64,000 nucleotides of DNA from Zingiber officinale (GCF_018446385.1 NC_055996.1:16231317-16295316); one strand, 5' to 3'; shown: positions 36,229-49,204, counted from the stretch's first letter. Notes: generated from the letters alone by a model not told the origin. Numbers and translations: made by a program.

Positions 36229-37328
36229 TTCACTCTCTCTCTCTTCTCCTCCTCTCCCCTTCTTCCACTCGCTAGCTATTCGCCACTCGGTCTCGGGACT
36301 AAAGTAGCAGCCCAGTGAACATGCAGTCGGTGAGAAACTGAAGGGAAGTTCGGAGTTGCCTAATTTTACACATAAAGAAATAAAATTAATAAGTATTTTT
36401 TTTCCTTCAAAAGGCCAAATTGCTAATTCGGGAAGAGATAAATGAGGAGAACGTGACGGGCCAGCTGCCGTTGATCGCAGCGCGGCGCAGCGCGTCGTTT
36501 CCGGCGTGAATTGAATGCCATGTGCGCCAGGATTTCGCTTCTTCGAGTTTGCGTGGGGCCCATCATCCACCTGCCGTTTGATTTTACCGGCTGAAGCTGG
36601 CGCCCAACTGCACTGCTTTCCACGTGAGCATCAGATGCAGTTTGATTTGATTACGCGTGAGAGTCGACGCCGTCCCATTTACCGAGCGATCGTGGCATGA
36701 TCCTCGGCGCGGCCCACGCTTCCGGACTTTCTAGTTATTCTTCCAAACGCATCCCCAGCATGTGGGCGCCAGTTGAAAACGCTGATAGTCTCCGTACGTA
36801 GTTGATCGAGGCAGAAACTGAGGCGGAGAATGCACTGCAGCACTGAGTGGCCACCAGCTGGTCCAGCTTTCACAAAATGACAAACTGCACTTGACTGAGG
36901 TAGAAGAATGAGTGGCACCAAGACCAATACACCATTGCTGTCCAACTAAGAGTTTAAGTCCTCTTATTCGCTTATCGATCGAACGGTCAAGATATTCTTG
37001 AGACATGTATAATCCCCGGTCAAGATATTCTTGAGACATGTATAATACCCGTTCGATCAATAGAAAGATATAAAATTATATAATTATTAGGACAGAAGAT
37101 CCAACTCAGACACAGTCGACAATTTACTTTGCAGAGGACGAATCGTAAGTAGCATTGCTTCCACGTTGTCTTGTCTACCCTTAAATAGCAGCACATCACC
37201 TCCCATAAGATGAGGCCGGGGCCGTACCTTGACACATGTAAGGGATGTGCCGGAAGAGGCAGAGGTTTTTCATCTGCTTTATGGATTTTAGGAAAAAAGG
37301 TATTTTTTTTAATATTTTTTTTATATTA
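36229..37328. promoter_or_regulatory. Upstream region of the SKU5-like gene
   Basis: Directly before the ATG the minus strand carries a GA-rich leader (plus-strand cactctctctctcttctcc at 36231-36249) typical of plant 5' leaders. Further up is unique-looking sequence of mixed GC content with no gene. A short tandem duplication lies at 36985-37050. The Tat-like element begins at 37329. Confidence 0.5.
36985..37050. repeat. 33-bp tandem duplication
   Basis: The unit ggtcaagatattcttgagac followed by atgtataat and C-rich bases occurs twice, at 36985 and 37018, nearly identical. It lies about 760 bp upstream of the SKU5-like ATG. Confidence 0.9.
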
Positions 37329-38266
37329 GGATCCTATCCAAAAGTCGAGGTGATGAGACTCTAAAGATGTGACGTTCCTGTTGACTGTGTATAGACCTCC
37401 GACGAGACTAGTCTATAAGCACAAAAGTGTCAGTGTCAAGCCAGGGAGTGGTTCCTCGACGATAACCCTTCGACGCTCAAGTCAGATCTCCGACGAAGAT
37501 AACAAGCAAGCAAAGAAACGAAAGTGGCAGCGTAACTGTAGCTACAGTAGAATGTGCATACCTCCGTCGAACCTTGGGGTCCTATATATAGGGCTCTAGG
37601 GGGTGTGCATGCACGCTTCTTAAGGCGTGCATGCATCTCAAAGCTCTCCCTTATTGGGCGTGTCAGAAAAGTGTACCTGACACCCTACCTCAACAACCCG
37701 AGCATATCCTGACAAGACAATGGAAGCTTCCATCGTACGATTCTCTGTCTGATCATGCCGCCGACCATGCTATCTGTCTGCAACACGGGTTTCGAGGAGG
37801 TTACCAGTTGATCCTGCCTCTGTCTGCTAGTGGGTCGAGCGGGTGGGCCGCTCGGCCAGCTTTTGTATGCTAGCGGGCTGAGCGGGGAGGCCGATCGGCT
37901 AATTCTGCTGTATGAGTCGAGCGGGACGACCGTTCGGCTACTTCCATTGTCCAGGTTTGCTGGGTCAGGTTTGCGCTTTGATGGCTGTGATCTGATCTGT
38001 GGCCGATCCGGTTGTCCACCCGGCACATGCTCAGCTGCTCGGCAAATGACTTGTCGGTCAACGCCTGCTTTGGTGATAGTTTTGAGCGTCGAAAGCTCGA
38101 TGCGAGACTGAGTTGTAATAACGTCGGACCGGCCATTCCCTAGTCCGATCGGTAGTTGGGGTTGCCCGATCGGACGCTAGCCCGGGGCGTTGATCGCCTT
38201 GACTTTGACCTTTCACGTGGCGTTGACCTCTCTGCGAGGGCGGGGCCAGACCTTATCACAGGATCA
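37329..38266 (-). repeat. 3' LTR of element T (938 bp)
   Basis: Aligns along its length with 60717-61652: cctgttgactgtg near 37377, the TATA-like palindrome tcctatatatagg near 37580, ggcgtgcatgcatctcaaagct near 37624 and ccttatcacaggatca at the end. The first base of the terminal TG appears mutated (GG). Confidence 0.85.
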
Positions 38267-38982
38267 CATGCCTCTCTCTCAAGTCTAGTCGAAGGAGATG
38301 GCAAGTCCGACTGACTGGACAAGGTAGTCTGGAGATTGGTTGGCCAATCGGCCAGTATACTTGTTGGACCCCGACTGATTTACGTAGGACCGATATTCAA
38401 GGCCGCTCGGCGTTCTGAGGGTTTGCCCTTCCTTCGGCGTCTTTGGATGAGTGCGGACCGTGCGATCAATGCTGACGTAGTCCAAATCTCCTCGGAATTC
38501 ATGCAAGTCCTCCCCATTAAGGCTAAGCACGTGCCCACGTCTAATAATGTCGCCCAGTAAATGTTGCCCTATGAAAGCATGCCACATGTCACCGCTGCAA
38601 TCGCCGCACGTCCGAGGAGACAAATGCAGATGTGACATTTTGCGGTTTGAATTCAACGGCTGGATCTGCGCTCCGATTCCCGTGACCTAGATCGGACGAC
38701 TCCAATCGACCGAACCCAACCTTTATAAAGCCGCCGCATCTTCCTTCTTCTCACTCTGCGTCTTCTTCTCCGATAGGTGCCGACGATTTTGTGTGTGGGG
38801 CCAGTGATCCGGCGTCTCTGTGCTCTTATCCCTCGACGACTTCTCCTTTTCGTAAGCTCCTTTAAACTTTCCCGTCATCCAGTTCTTGCCGTTCTTTTCT
38901 CCCCACGCCACTGTTTCGCCGTGTGTTTCACGTTTCTCCTTCCTTTCGTCCGTCGAGCTTCTTGTTTTTCGATTTTCTGGTG

Positions 38983-41908
38983 ATGGCGAGCTCTTCTCAA
39001 CCGTTCAACCCCACTCCCGATCTTTGGTACCATACCATGGAGATTTGGTTCGACTCGGTTCGACTCGGGCGACGCTGAGAGCCTTATAAATGCTTTTGAC
39101 CTTCCTTCTGACCATGAACTAATCTTGGCCTCCCTATCCGATCGACCCAATGACCCGCCGACCGGCACAGTCTTTTTCTTCCGAGACCAATTCGTGGTCG
39201 ATCTTCGATTCCCCATCCATCCCTTTATAATCAAAGTCTGCAACTACTTCCGTGTCCCTCTTACCATAATCGTCCCTAACTCATTTCGCCTGCTGTGCAG
39301 TGTGGTCGTGTTATTCCGAGTGCACGGAATTCTGTTAATCCCTCGAGTATTTCACTACTTTTATTATCCCAAGCAGTCCGAGCTGGGCACCTACCTCTTC
39401 CAGTCCCGGGCCGGTATGGTCTTTTTCGATAAAATGTCGACTTCCAATAAACATTGGAAGGATTATTTTTTCTATATACGACTCCCCGAGCGGCCGTGCT
39501 TTCATATCAAGTGGCAGGTCGGACTGCCACCTCAACCAGACCTGTAGAAGTACCAAAATCAGCCGGACTACCTCCACGCAGCTAACCTGCTTGCTGGCCT
39601 GAAATTTGGCATCCACAAGCTACTGTCGGAGGGTATGATGTATGTGTTCGGACTTAGCCCGATCCGAACGAAACTCCCAAGCAACCTAGGTATGGAATTT
39701 CTCAGTCTTCTTCTCTTGAATCTAACTGATTCTTTCCTTCTTTCGCAGCTGACATCATACTACGTGCCTCGAGCAGCCGGTCTGATGAAGCTGAAGAACG
39801 CTGAGATAGAGGCGGCGGCGGTGAAAGAGATGGCGAGCCTCGGCCTGACTCCGATCAGCTCTCATGAGGGTGAGAGCGAGGCGACGCAAACTGAGGGAGA
39901 GGGCGCCACCAATCGGACGCCCCGCACTGAACCAACTGTAGACCTACTCCCTCCTGAGTCACAGCCTGCCACCCATGTTGAAGGCTCGAGGTCCTCTGGT
40001 GAGGTTCCCCTATTCAGGCGCAAGAGACGTCGCACGACCACCCCGTCCCGTTTGACTACTTCGGTAGTGCGTGTAGGATCGAAACGAATTTAGATATCTC
40101 CACAATTGCATGATATTGTCCATTTTGGGCCTAAGCCCTCATAGTTTTGCTCTTGGGCTCTCCCCAAAAGGCCTCATGCCAATGAAGATATCTTTTCTCT
40201 TATAAACTCATGATCTTTTCCATGTGTTTTCAATATGGGACTATGTTTGCAACCTTGCAACCCCAACAATCCCCCCCTTAAACAAAGGACCATAGGCTTC
40301 CTACGTCCTATCCTCGACCCACCAGGTCTTCCTGCCCCTCGGTCCACCCGACCTACTAGGATTTCCTTGCCTAGTCGCAACTAGGACTTCCTGCCTGGTG
40401 TCTGGTCCTCTTGATCCGAAAATAGGAGCCCCCACTTTCTTTGTTCGAGGTCAATATTATACTCACATGGCTCAATCAGACCATAACTCTTGTGCACAGT
40501 CGGTGGTTAAACCTTCTGGCAGTCCGGGCTCTGATACCAATTGTAGGATCGAAAAGAATTTAGATATCTCCACAATTGCATGATATTATCCACTTTGGGC
40601 CTAAACCCTCATGGTTTTGCTCTTGGGCTCTCCCCAAAAGGCCTCATGCCAATGAAGATATCTTTTCTCTTATAAACCCATGATCTTTCCCATGTGTTTT
40701 CAATATGGGACTATGTTTGCAACCTTGCAACCCCAACAGTGCGTTCTCCTGAGCGAGGTGGTACCTCTTCTCCAGTCGTTCCCAAGACAGTTGAAGCAAT
40801 TTCCTCTGATCGAACTCCGTCACTTTCTGATCTACCACCAGACCAGATTGCTGCCCAGCCGATTGTGTCTCTCCCTCCAGCTCGGCGAAGGATTCTGTGA
40901 TATGGTATTCTCCCAGCTTCAGCCAGTCAATCCTCTGGTTCCATGGCGTCGACTCAATCGGCCCCGAGCGCCCGCCGATCCGTCACGACCATTCTCCACC
41001 TCCCAACGGAGGAGTTCCTAGCGGCCGATGATCAACCACAAACCCCCGAACATCAGATACTCATCCGTCGGCCGCTCGCCAAGGTTTTGGAGGAGGCCAG
41101 AGCACGCGCCGCAACAATGCCGCCCCGGCTGCTTGCGAACAACCACCTGCAGATGTCCACCGAGGTATGTATGCAATGATTAATTCATGGTTTTACCTCT
41201 GTTCAGTACTAATGTCTTTCAGTTCGACGGTAGTATTAGGTGGAGAGCGTGGCAATGTGTCAGCGCCTGACACTTGTGGAGGATGAGCTCAAGAAGCTCA
41301 AGATTTCCGGTGGATCATCATCCCAGGGGCCCTCGATTGTCGAACTGCAGGCTGACCTGGCCAAAACCAGTAAACTTCTGGAGGCCGAGTGGAAGAAGTA
41401 TGTTGATCAAGTCATTATGCTAGGACAACTCGAGTCCCAAGTAAAAACTTGCGATCACAAGATCGAGCTGGCCACCAACAGGAAGAACCGAGCCATAACC
41501 GACCTGGAGCTGAAAAACTAGGATGCTCGGAATCTGGCTCAGAAGCTCAAGGGGCTTGAAGACAATCTGGTCGCCGAACGACACGGTCAATCAGCCGATG
41601 TGGCTTCTCTCCAAGGTCAGCTGAAGACCCTCGAAGAAGCTTTGGAGACTGCCCGCTCTTCTTTGGTAACATACCAGGCGGACGAGTCGAACCACTTCGA
41701 GACCATGAAGCGGGCATCCCTCCGCTCGGACCAGTTCCTTGACAAGGCAGTCAAGCGGATCGTTCGATCGTTTGAGCTGGCCATCGACGCAACGCTTAGC
41801 CAGCTGAAGACAAATGACCACCTCTCCGAAGCCCTGTCCGATATCACCATTAATCGCGTCCAACTCCTCGACTCCATACCTGACGAAGCTTTTGACTACA
41901 TTGAGTGA
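38983..41908 (+). pseudogene. Antisense ORF of the Tat element (PF04195 'putative gypsy type transposon' type), with introns
   Basis: It lies on the strand opposite to gag-pol, between integrase and the 3' LTR. It starts MASSSQPFNPTPDLWYHTME at 38983, changes frame near 39060, then shows the PF04195-like core at 39095-39548 (LSDRPNDPPTGTVFFFRDQF, LRFPIHPFIIKV, YFYYPKQS, MSTSNKHWKDYFFY). After a stop at 39546 it continues toward an acidic/Ser-rich part, the TRIM insertion and a coiled-coil-like C terminus (41240-41908, DELKKLKISGGSSSQ...LDSIPDEAFDYIE). GT...AG introns fit at about 39689-39749 and 41166-41221. Proteins of this type are known from antisense ORFs of Tat elements, and their function is unknown. 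It is broken by a frameshift, stops and the TRIM. Confidence 0.75.
40072..40738 (-). mobile_element. TRIM (terminal-repeat retrotransposon in miniature), 667 bp
   Basis: Two direct repeats of 197 bp (40072-40268 and 40542-40738) start TGTAGGATCGAAA and end AACCCCAACA, and are nearly identical. The TSD GTGCG is at 40067-40071 and 40739-40743. On the minus strand a primer site (TTGGTATCAGAGCCC) adjoins the right repeat, and a purine tract (plus-strand atccccccc) adjoins the left. The 273-bp inner part has no coding capacity, which is the TRIM definition. It is inserted in the antisense ORF. Confidence 0.95.
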
Positions 41909-41990
41909 GCGAGGAGTTTGTAGGAATTTTTTTTTGCAAGTCTTGAATGTATCCTCGTCGTTCGGCGGTGCCCTTTCTGTTAATGCAATG

Positions 41991-43484
41991 TGTTGGTGCG
42001 GGAAGCATCCGACGATTGAACCTTAGTTTTGATAATGACAAAGGGATTCAAAGTTAAGTTTGATTGTTATCTAATGTGTATGACCAAGTGTTTCAGGAAA
42101 GTTCTAGCTGCGGTTAGGCAAGGTGAAAACCCTAGGGGTGGTAACCCTAGGTCCTAGGGGGTGGTAACCCTAGGTCCTAGGGGTGGTAACCCTAGGTGGA
42201 GAAAAGTCCTAGCTACAGTTAGGCAAAAGGAAAACCCTAGGGGGCGACAACCCTAGGTCATAGGGGGTGGTAACCCTATGCGGGAAGTCTGGCGGGTCGG
42301 CGCTTAGGGCAAAAATCCTAGGGGGTGGTAACCCTAGGTTAAAATCCTGGTGTCGCGAACCGGGTAGAAGACTGGATGGGTCGAGGACCGGACATTCAGC
42401 ATGAAGACCGGAAGCATCGGACGCTGAGCAAAAGTCCAGTCGATCTGGAGGATCGGACTGGCAAAAGGTAAAATCTCCTGAGTGGAGTAGGTGAGGATGC
42501 GTTCCCCGTAGAGGGAACAGTAGGCGTCGGGTCAACCTAGGGTTTCCGGTCGGAAACTTGAAGTCAGACCCGGTCAGTCCGATGACTGATAATTTTATTT
42601 ATCGTGTTATCTTTTTGTGTTCTAACTCTGTTTTGCAAGTAACTAACAGTTTTATGCAAGGTTAGAACTGACCAGGATCGGTCGATCGAACCTTGGGATC
42701 GGTCGACCGAACCTTGGGATCGGTCGACCTAACCTTCAAGCTACCACATCAGATCTCCAGAAGCTGGACCGGGTTCGACCAGGGATCGGTTGACCGGACC
42801 TCGGGATCGGTCGACCGAACCTGGGATAGGTGTCGACCGGATCAAGCCGAGGTGTGCGGGTCAGAGGAGACTGATCGGTCGACCGAACCTTGGGATCGGT
42901 CGACCGAACGCAGGGATAAAGTTTGACCAGATCAAAGCGGAGCGACGGATGGACGGATCTGATGCAGTGGAGATCATCTGATCGGTCGACCGAACATGAG
43001 GATCGGTCGACCGATCCGCTTCGGGTCAAATCTGATCCCGAGACTTGGGGATCTGGATCAGACCTTGCAGAGCTATAAAAAGAGGCCTCGAGGTGTAGCT
43101 CAGATCATCAACTTCGAACAGAAAACTCTGCTCTTCCATGTGCTGCTGCTAAACGCCTCAACAACGCTCTGCTACTCCAACGAATCACTCAAAAGTTTTC
43201 TATTTCCCTTTTTCATTGGTATAGTTTCTTTACTGCACTTACTTGTACTTATTTACTTGTAAAGATTTGCGCTATATAGTTGTTGCCCACCGAAAGCGGT
43301 CAAGGACCGCTGACCTTCGAGTAGGAGTCGAAATAGGCTCCGAACGAAGTAAATCAATTGTGTCTTTGTATTTACTTTACTTTTCATTTCCGCTGCGTTA
43401 CTTTAGTTACTCGAACGATTTCCGTAAATCGATAAAATAACCACGAGCTCTATTCACCCCCCCTCTAGTACTTTCGATCCATCA
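41991..43484 (+). repeat. 5' LTR of Copia element B (1494 bp)
   Basis: U3 carries an array of ggtggtaaccctaggtcc phrases (42125-42335). A second array follows of about nine gatcggtcgaccgaacc units at 42676-43020, whose core CGGTCGACCG is a 10-bp palindrome. A TATA-like ctataaaaagagg lies at about 43072. The LTR ends ctattcaccccccctctag then CTTTCGATCCATCA. Confidence 0.93.
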
Positions 43485-43486
43485 AT

Positions 43487-43502
43487 TGGTATCAGAGCGG
43501 GG
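43487..43502 (+). other. Primer-binding site of element B
   Basis: TGGTATCAGAGCGGGG, the initiator-Met tRNA match, lies two bases after the LTR end. Confidence 0.9.
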
Positions 43503-43742
43503 TCGTTTTGAATCGGTGCAACCACCATTCAAAACAAATTTTTCGTGGTATTTTCAAATTTTTCAGAGTCAATTAGAATTTGGCTTTATAGCTATATTCT
43601 AATTCTTTTCTCGAATAGGTTTTCTGCTCGAGGTTGGTGCAACACCACCCGAGTTCGTTTTCTATATTTTTGATACCGCACTACTAAGCCAGGACCAAGT
43701 CCTGGAACTTTTTTGTTGTTTATTTTTTTTAGTTGATTTAAA

Positions 43743-46700
43743 ATGGCCCTTCAAGAAGGCTACAGTATAGCCCGCCCCCCGCTATTCACCGGAGACGACT
43801 TCGGGTACTGGAAGGGTCGGATGGAGGCATATCTCCAGACTCATTTCGAAGTCTGGATGATTGTCAAAACCGGATTCCAACTACCAACTGATAGCACCGG
43901 CAAACCACTACCTTACGAGGACTGGGACGCATATCTGATTAAGAAGGTGGAAGCCCCAATGCCAAGGCGACCTGCACCCTCCAGTGTGGCCTATCAAAAG
44001 AAGAACTCAACCACGTCGGCCCCTTCAACAGTGCCAAGGAGCTGTGGGAGAAACTTATCGAACTTCATGAAGGGACGTCCGACACCAAAGTAAGTAAAAG
44101 AGACTTAATTTTCAATAAATTATTTAACATCAAACTGCAGGAAGGTGAGACAGCTGCCCAACTCCATGCCCGGATTCAAGATCTGCTCAACGGTCTTCAT
44201 GCAATTGGACAGAAGGTAGATAACCGGGACATCATAAGGTATTCTTTAAACATCTTTCCGAGGAACACCTTGTGGGCATCCATGGTAGATGCCTACAAGG
44301 TTTCTAAGGATTTATCTACTATTAAGTTAGATGAACTCTTTTCGGAGTTAGAATTACATGAACAGACTAATGCACGCCCGGTCGAGAAAGGTGTTGCTTT
44401 GGTTGCAGGTACCAGCAGAACGCATGAACCAATATCAAAGCATAAAACTAAGCCCAAGTCCAAAGATGAATCAGATGCAGAGGACGATGACGAAGTTGTT
44501 TCTGAACTGATAAAGCTTGTACGGAGAATATGCAAGTTGAAAAAGGTGAATCAAACAAATACGAAGGACAAGTCCGAAGTCACCTGCTACGGTTGTAACC
44601 AAAAGGGGCACTACAAGCCAGACTGTCCAAACAAGAAGAAAAGAAGGAAGGTATTAAAGGCGACCTGGTCCGAATCATCAGATGAATCCGATTTCGACGT
44701 AGAAGAACTGACAAGCTTCCTCGCGTTGCCAGTACAAGTAAATATTGACGAAACCGAGTCAGAATTCGAGTCCGAAACCGAGAGCGAGTCGAAAACTGAG
44801 TCCGAGCGAAGCCACGGATCCGCATCCGTTTCCGAAGGACCGAACCCCACTATAAGTGCTTTAATGTCTAGTATTAACTTAGATGACGCTGAGAATTTAA
44901 TTCCGTACTTGCTTAAAAAGTTGGTTAAATCTAACATCCGAGTTAAGTCGCTCCAAAAGGAGGTAACAACCCTTAAGGGAGCGACTGACTCGAGTTCTTT
45001 AACTGAGTCAATTCAAATTGGAAGTTCAACTCAAGTCCAACAAATTGAGGAAGAAAATTCCAATTTGAAAACTCAAATTAAGGAACTCAAGGACACGTTG
45101 GAACGGTTCACTATGGGTTCCAAGAATTTGGATCTGATTCTTGGAAAACAGCGAGCCGTTTACAACAAATCCGGACTTGGATTTAAGACCAAAACAAAGT
45201 TTAAATCATACTTGTCGTTAGTAAATAGAAATAATAGAAACTGTTAGGATGTATACTAAAAGCCTAGCTTTTGGTTTAAACATTTATCTAGAAATAAGAA
45301 TCACATTGGTCAAATGTCTACATTTACGATAAATGTAGTTGCTCAATTAATTTATATTGTAGATAACATGGTGTGTGGTGACACACACAAAAGATCATGT
45401 TATCGGTTCCTTATAAATTATAAACAGTAGCTCACGACCAAGATGGAAATGAACAAATCATTGGAAGGTCGTAGTGTAATTAGGTATTAGTTTATCTTCA
45501 CTATATAATTACACTAGTACACTTAGAGTGTATTGAGTAGGACCATTTGAAGTCGTTCCTTTTATACTGACTTTATGAAGGAACAAAGACCTCAGTTATT
45601 ATGGAAGTGTGTGCTCTTAATCCTAATATAATAACAAGCACATATATTTGATATTTATTTCTTTAATTTATCAATGGGTGAGATTTAGTTCGATGAATCA
45701 ATAAGCCCGATAAGTTGGGAAATGATATCACTTATAGTGTGTGTTGTTGATTATTGAAGGAAACTGTGTCCTAGTAATCTAGGTTGATAATGTCCCCAAG
45801 ATGAGCTCATAAAGATTGTCATGTTAAACCCTGCAGGTGGACTTAGTCCGACATGACGATAAGGTTGAGTGGTACTATTCTTGGATTAAGATATTAATTA
45901 AATGAGTTGTCAGTAACTCACTTAATTAGTGGACATTCGACATCTTAAACACAGGGAGACTAACACACTCATAATAAGAAGGAGCCCAAAAATGTAATTT
46001 GGGATTGGTGCGGTAGTTCAATAATAGATCTCTAGTGGAATGAATTATTATTGATAAAATTAAGTTGTGTGTTCGGGGCGAACACGGGATGCTTAATTTT
46101 ATCGGGAGACCAAAACCAATTCCTCCTCTCGGTCCCTATCGTAGCCTCTTATTTATAGAGTACTATACCCACCTATACCCATCTTCGTACCCATGATGTA
46201 GGGGCCAGCCAAGCTAGCTTGTGGTTCAAGCTAGGGTCGGCCAAGCCTTGTTTCATGGGTGGCCGGGCCTAGCTTGAACCCAAGCTTAGGTGGCCGACCC
46301 CCATTAAATTAAAAAGAATTTTAATTTAAAATTTTTCTTATGTGAAAGATATAATTTATTGGAGAGATTTAAAATTAAAATATCTCTTTTAAAAGGATTT
46401 ACAAAAGATTAAAGAAAGAGATTAGATCTCTTTCCTTATTTGTAGATTGGAAAGATATTTTATTTTTTCTTCTTTATAAATTATTCACATGTAGAAAAAT
46501 TAAAATTATAGAAATTTATTTTTATCTACCATGAAGGGATTGTAAAGAGAAATTTTATTTTTTAAAATTTTCGAAGACAAATAAGGAATTTTTAATTGTT
46601 GATTGAAAATTATCTTATTTGCTCTCCATGAGGTGGCCGACCATATACAATTGATTAGGAAATTTTATTTAATTTTTCTTAATTAATTGTTATCAAGGAA

Positions 46701-47811
46701 AGTTAAGAAAATTTTATTGTAATTAAATTTCCTTATTTACCAAAGCTAAGGAATATAAAAGAGGAGGTTGGGATGCCTTCATGAGATACAACCTCTATTA
46801 TTCTCTCCCTCTTTTCCTTGGTGTTGTGGCCGGCCATTCTCTCTCCCTCTCTTCCTCTTTGTGGTGGCTGAAACCTTATTTTGCTTGGAGCTCTTGTGGT
46901 GGTCGGATACTACTTGGAGAAGAAGAAGAAGAAGGAGAGAAAGCTTGCATCCCTTGGAGCTTAGTTGGTGGAAAAAGTTCTTCATCCTTGGATTTTGGTG
47001 CTTGGCCGAAACTTGAAGGAAGAAGAAGAAGGTGCTAGGTGGTCCTCATCTTGGAAGATCGTTGCCCACACAACGTCCGAAGTTAGAAGAGGAATACGGT
47101 AGAAGATCAAGAGGTCTTTCTAAAAGGTATAACTAGTATTTTTCCTTTCCGCATCATACTAGTTATTTTTGGAAATAATATCAAATACAAGAGGCATACG
47201 ATTCTAGTATTTCGAATTTGTTTTCGATGTTGTGTTCTTTTGTTTTTTCTTTTCCTTGTGATTTGATTGTTCTTTTCGGTTGACCTAAAGTTATTTAAGG
47301 AAATTAAATATTAACTTTCCTTAAAAGACTTTGTCTAGTCGGTGGTGGTTGTTCCCATATCCAAGAAGGTCATGTGCCTCGCCACGTCAGTACTGGGAGC
47401 CAATTTTGGAAACTGATATTTAATGAAATTAATAACTTAGGTGATTTGGATCGAACGTGTTAAGTTTCGCAGGAGATCCGAGTCTAAACCTAAAAGAACA
47501 AATAGATTAAATTTTAGATCAAACGTGTTAAGTTTCGCAGGCGATCCAAGTTTAATTTAAAAGAACACATGGTAGCTAGGAAAAGGTTCAGACCTTTGTA
47601 CAAAATTTTTGTACAGTGGAACCATTAGGTTTTCCGAGTAGCAACCAATAGAAACATAATTCAAGCATGGGTCCCCAAGTCAAACTTGGTTAATCAAGTT
47701 GGACTTGGTCACTATTGGGTCCCCAAGGATCAGATCCATTTCCTTGATAGACCATATCGAGGCTATGATCCAGGGGGAGCAAATAGAAAAATTATCTTAA
47801 TAAATATATAA
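43743..47811 (+). pseudogene. gag: Gag of Copia element B, frameshifted and split by a solo LTR
   Basis: It starts MALQEGYSIARPPLFTGDDF at 43743 with the Copia capsid start FGYWKGRMEAYLQTHFEVWM. A 2-nt excess or 1-nt loss near 43954 shifts the frame. The shifted frame then runs through the capsid (44100-44400) to a CCHC knuckle CYGCNQKGHYKPDC at about 44586-44627. An acidic region (ETESEFESETESESKTESER) and a coiled coil (EEENSNLKTQIKELKDTLER) follow. At 45241 a 2.4-kb insertion cuts it. The end (QAWVPKSNLVNQVGLGHYWV ... YRGYDPGGANR) resumes at 47650 and stops at 47809-47811. No protease follows. Element A ends in the same way, so the truncation after gag predates both insertions. Confidence 0.87.
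45242..47650 (+). mobile_element. Solo LTR (2409 bp) inserted in the element B gag
   Basis: Starts TGTTAGGATGTATACTAAAA and ends GTAGCAACCAATA, with the TSD GAAAC at 45237-45241 and 47651-47655. The last base pair is TA instead of the usual CA. The direct repeat can be extended to nine bases (aatagaaac), which gives an alternative end at 47646. A TATA box (aatataaaagagg, near 46751) is followed by a leader-like segment with small open frames (46768-47038) that look like an untranslated leader. It has no internal region and no second LTR, and it clearly splits a continuous gag frame. Confidence 0.8.
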
Positions 47812-48244
47812 AATGCTTGTTTACTTATTTTCCTTGCAATATACATGCTTAGACTAGGATAGCTTAAGGATCCAGGCATAAGTCACACTTGCTAGTTAAA
47901 TCTAGGAGTTTCAAAAAGAAAATTAAATATATATTTCTTTGAGTGATTCTGTCTAGGAAGGGGTGGATGATACCATACCCAAGAAGGCCTAGAGCCTCGC
48001 CCTGACCTGGGAATCAATCTTTGAAATACTTATTTAATTGACTAATTGGAAAATCAATTTTTAACTCAAATGAAAATTAATCCTTAGAAACTATTTAAAT
48101 CAAAGATAACCATCTCACAAAAATACGTAAGATTACCTGATTGATAACTTAGAATCGGGTGAGATGGATCTAGGTTAAACTTAGTCTTAAATAAATTCAA
48201 TTTAATCAAATAAAACGAGTTAATTAACTTAAATCAAATGGATA

Positions 48245-48900
48245 AATTATTTTTTAAAAAAATTATTCGAAATATATTTGAAAAATTAATTTCAAAATTA
48301 CTTTAAAAATTATTTGAAATATCATTTTAAAACTACTTAAAAAAATTATTTGAAAATCATTTTAAAAATCTTTGAAAAATTAATTTCAAAACTACTTTAA
48401 AAAAATTATTTGAAAATCATTTTAAAAATCTTTGAAAAGTTAATTTCAAAATTACTTTAAAAAATTATTTGAAAATCATTTTAAAAATATTTGAAAAATT
48501 AATTTCAAAATTACTTTAAAAATTATTTGAAAATCATTTTAAAAATCTTCGAAAAATTAATTTCAAAATTATTTGAAAATCATTTTTAAAAATCTTTGAA
48601 AAATTAATTTCAAAATTACTTTAAAAATTATTTGAAAATCATTCTTAAAAATCCTTGAAAAATTAATTTCAAAATTACTTTAAAAATTATTTTAAAAATT
48701 ATTTTAAAAATCTTTGAAAATTAATTTCAAAATTACTTTGAAAAATCCTTTCAAAATTATTTCAAAATTATTTTCAAAATCCTTTCAAAATTATTTCAAA
48801 ATTACTTTGAAAAATCCTTTCAAAATTTCAAATCCTTTGAAAATTTATTTCAAAAATCATTTGGAAAATACGTTGAAAATTATTTCAAAATAAATTAAAT
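48245..48900 (+). repeat. A/T-rich degenerate tandem repeat block in element B
   Basis: A unit of about 55-60 bp, built of aaaaattaatttcaaaatta, ctttaaaaattatttgaaaa and tcattttaaaaatctttg, recurs roughly ten times. It matches in position and style the block at 7046-8890 in element A. It is non-coding. Confidence 0.85.
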
Positions 48901-49204
48901 CATTTCTTATACTTAGAATTTAGAAGAAATTTTGTTAAATATTTTACAAGAAACACTTAGACTTTAGTGAAAAGGTAAGTGTTTTACTTCAGTACTCTTT
49001 TTTTTTTCTTCTTCCCTCTTTGTTTTGATATATGGCAAATGGGGAGAGTATAAGAAAATTCAAAGATAAAGAAAGATAAGGGAATTCAAAACTAAAAGAA
49101 ATCAGCTTAAGGGGGAGCTTCCATTAAGGGGGAGCTTCAATGTGCTTAGATTTTATTTACCGTTATTGCATTTTTACTTAACTTTGAATTTCGATTGCCA
49201 TAAT

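Noticed and set aside
46768..47038. Small proteins of 82-85 codons in the solo LTR
   Set aside because: They lie just downstream of a TATA box in what looks like the LTR leader, overlap in several frames, and have Arg/Glu or hydrophobic low complexity with no family match.
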